A stretch of DNA of 64,000 nucleotides. Source: Rhodoferax sp. AJA081-3. GTDB lineage: Bacteria > Pseudomonadota > Gammaproteobacteria > Burkholderiales > Burkholderiaceae_C. Below the pieces are notes generated by a model. The model saw nothing but the letters and a program-made list of their open reading frames with translations. It ran no database searches and had not been told where the DNA came from. The stretch's first letter is position 1, and the number at the start of each line of letters is the position of its first letter. Positions 63,978-64,000 of the stretch are shown here, in pieces. The position numbers and the translations under genes were made by a program. The stretch is from assembly GCF_017798165.1 (NCBI RefSeq), contig NZ_CP059068.1, positions 1,240,001 through 1,304,000 on the forward strand, given 5' to 3'.

Positions 63978-64000
63978 TGGACGCCGCACGGCAGCTGTCT

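Noticed and set aside
1..64000. CRISPR arrays, tRNA or rRNA genes, insertion sequences and phage genes
   Set aside because: I saw no regularly spaced repeats, no tRNA-like cloverleaf with a CCA end and no transposase or integrase motifs on either strand.

Overview
The window looks like a chromosomal segment of a betaproteobacterium of the family Comamonadaceae, probably close to Rhodoferax or Polaromonas. That placement is inference from the high GC content, the flavour of the housekeeping proteins (dnaE, alaS, trmB, gluQRS, maeB, fpr), a PEP-CTERM protein, and seven copies of a short GGGGGCTA repeat that I associate from memory with this family. There are no rRNA or tRNA genes, phage, insertion sequences or CRISPR arrays. 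No gene-free stretch exceeds 300 bases; the longest are 3217-3457, 59045-59292, 20731-20951, 16343-16557 and 22062-22271.

Layout. 1-3216: an RND efflux pump (transporter cut by the window edge, plus its lipoprotein adaptor) with a TetR-type operator upstream. 3458-7057: dnaE. 7167-9851: a small conserved protein, then a flavodoxin-pirin pair read away from a LysR regulator, with GGGACAG palindromes on both sides of pirin. 9913-11972: a renalase-like oxidoreductase overlapping gluQRS. 11933-15410: a secreted alpha/beta-hydrolase peptidase translationally coupled to a NatA/NatB-type ABC exporter. 15518-22061: an orphan periplasmic binding protein, a secreted beta-helix protein, a binding-domain/PAS/GGDEF/EAL protein and a soluble orphan histidine kinase. 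22272-28310: a PEP-CTERM protein, a methyltransferase, a D-2-hydroxyacid dehydrogenase, a DUF4124 protein, a BchE-like B12/radical-SAM protein and an OpgC-like acyltransferase.

28345-35593 is the most informative region. mdeR-mdeA-mdeB form a methionine catabolism locus: an Lrp regulator, methionine gamma-lyase, and a homodimeric 2-oxoacid dehydrogenase E1 expected to act on 2-oxobutyrate. Just beyond mdeB lie two collinear scraps of a second, decayed E1 gene (28345-28455 and 30514-30571). Between them sit an intact hydrolase gene and a divergent GlxA-type AraC regulator, as if inserted into the dead paralogue.

35655-49905 is mostly housekeeping and central metabolism: trmB, an RluA-type pseudouridine synthase, a chemoreceptor, an acyl-CoA synthetase, dinG, a DUF2799 lipoprotein, a PfkB kinase, fpr, maeB, a 6-phosphofructokinase and a thioredoxin-like protein. 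49977-54911: alaS, gabD and two small hypothetical genes. 55005-62079 is an alpha-glucan degradation cluster (cytoplasmic GH31, exported GH13 amylase, divergent exported pullulanase) with matching operator-like palindromes in the shared promoter. The end holds an 11-residue-repeat secreted protein, a GNAT acetyltransferase and a methyltransferase.

The structure that gene calls do not explain consists of the seven-copy dispersed repeat (four copies read in frame inside proteins), a 28-bp inverted repeat with a nested hairpin between trmB and the pseudouridine synthase, the split E1 remnant, and the interleaved palindrome in the pirin leader.
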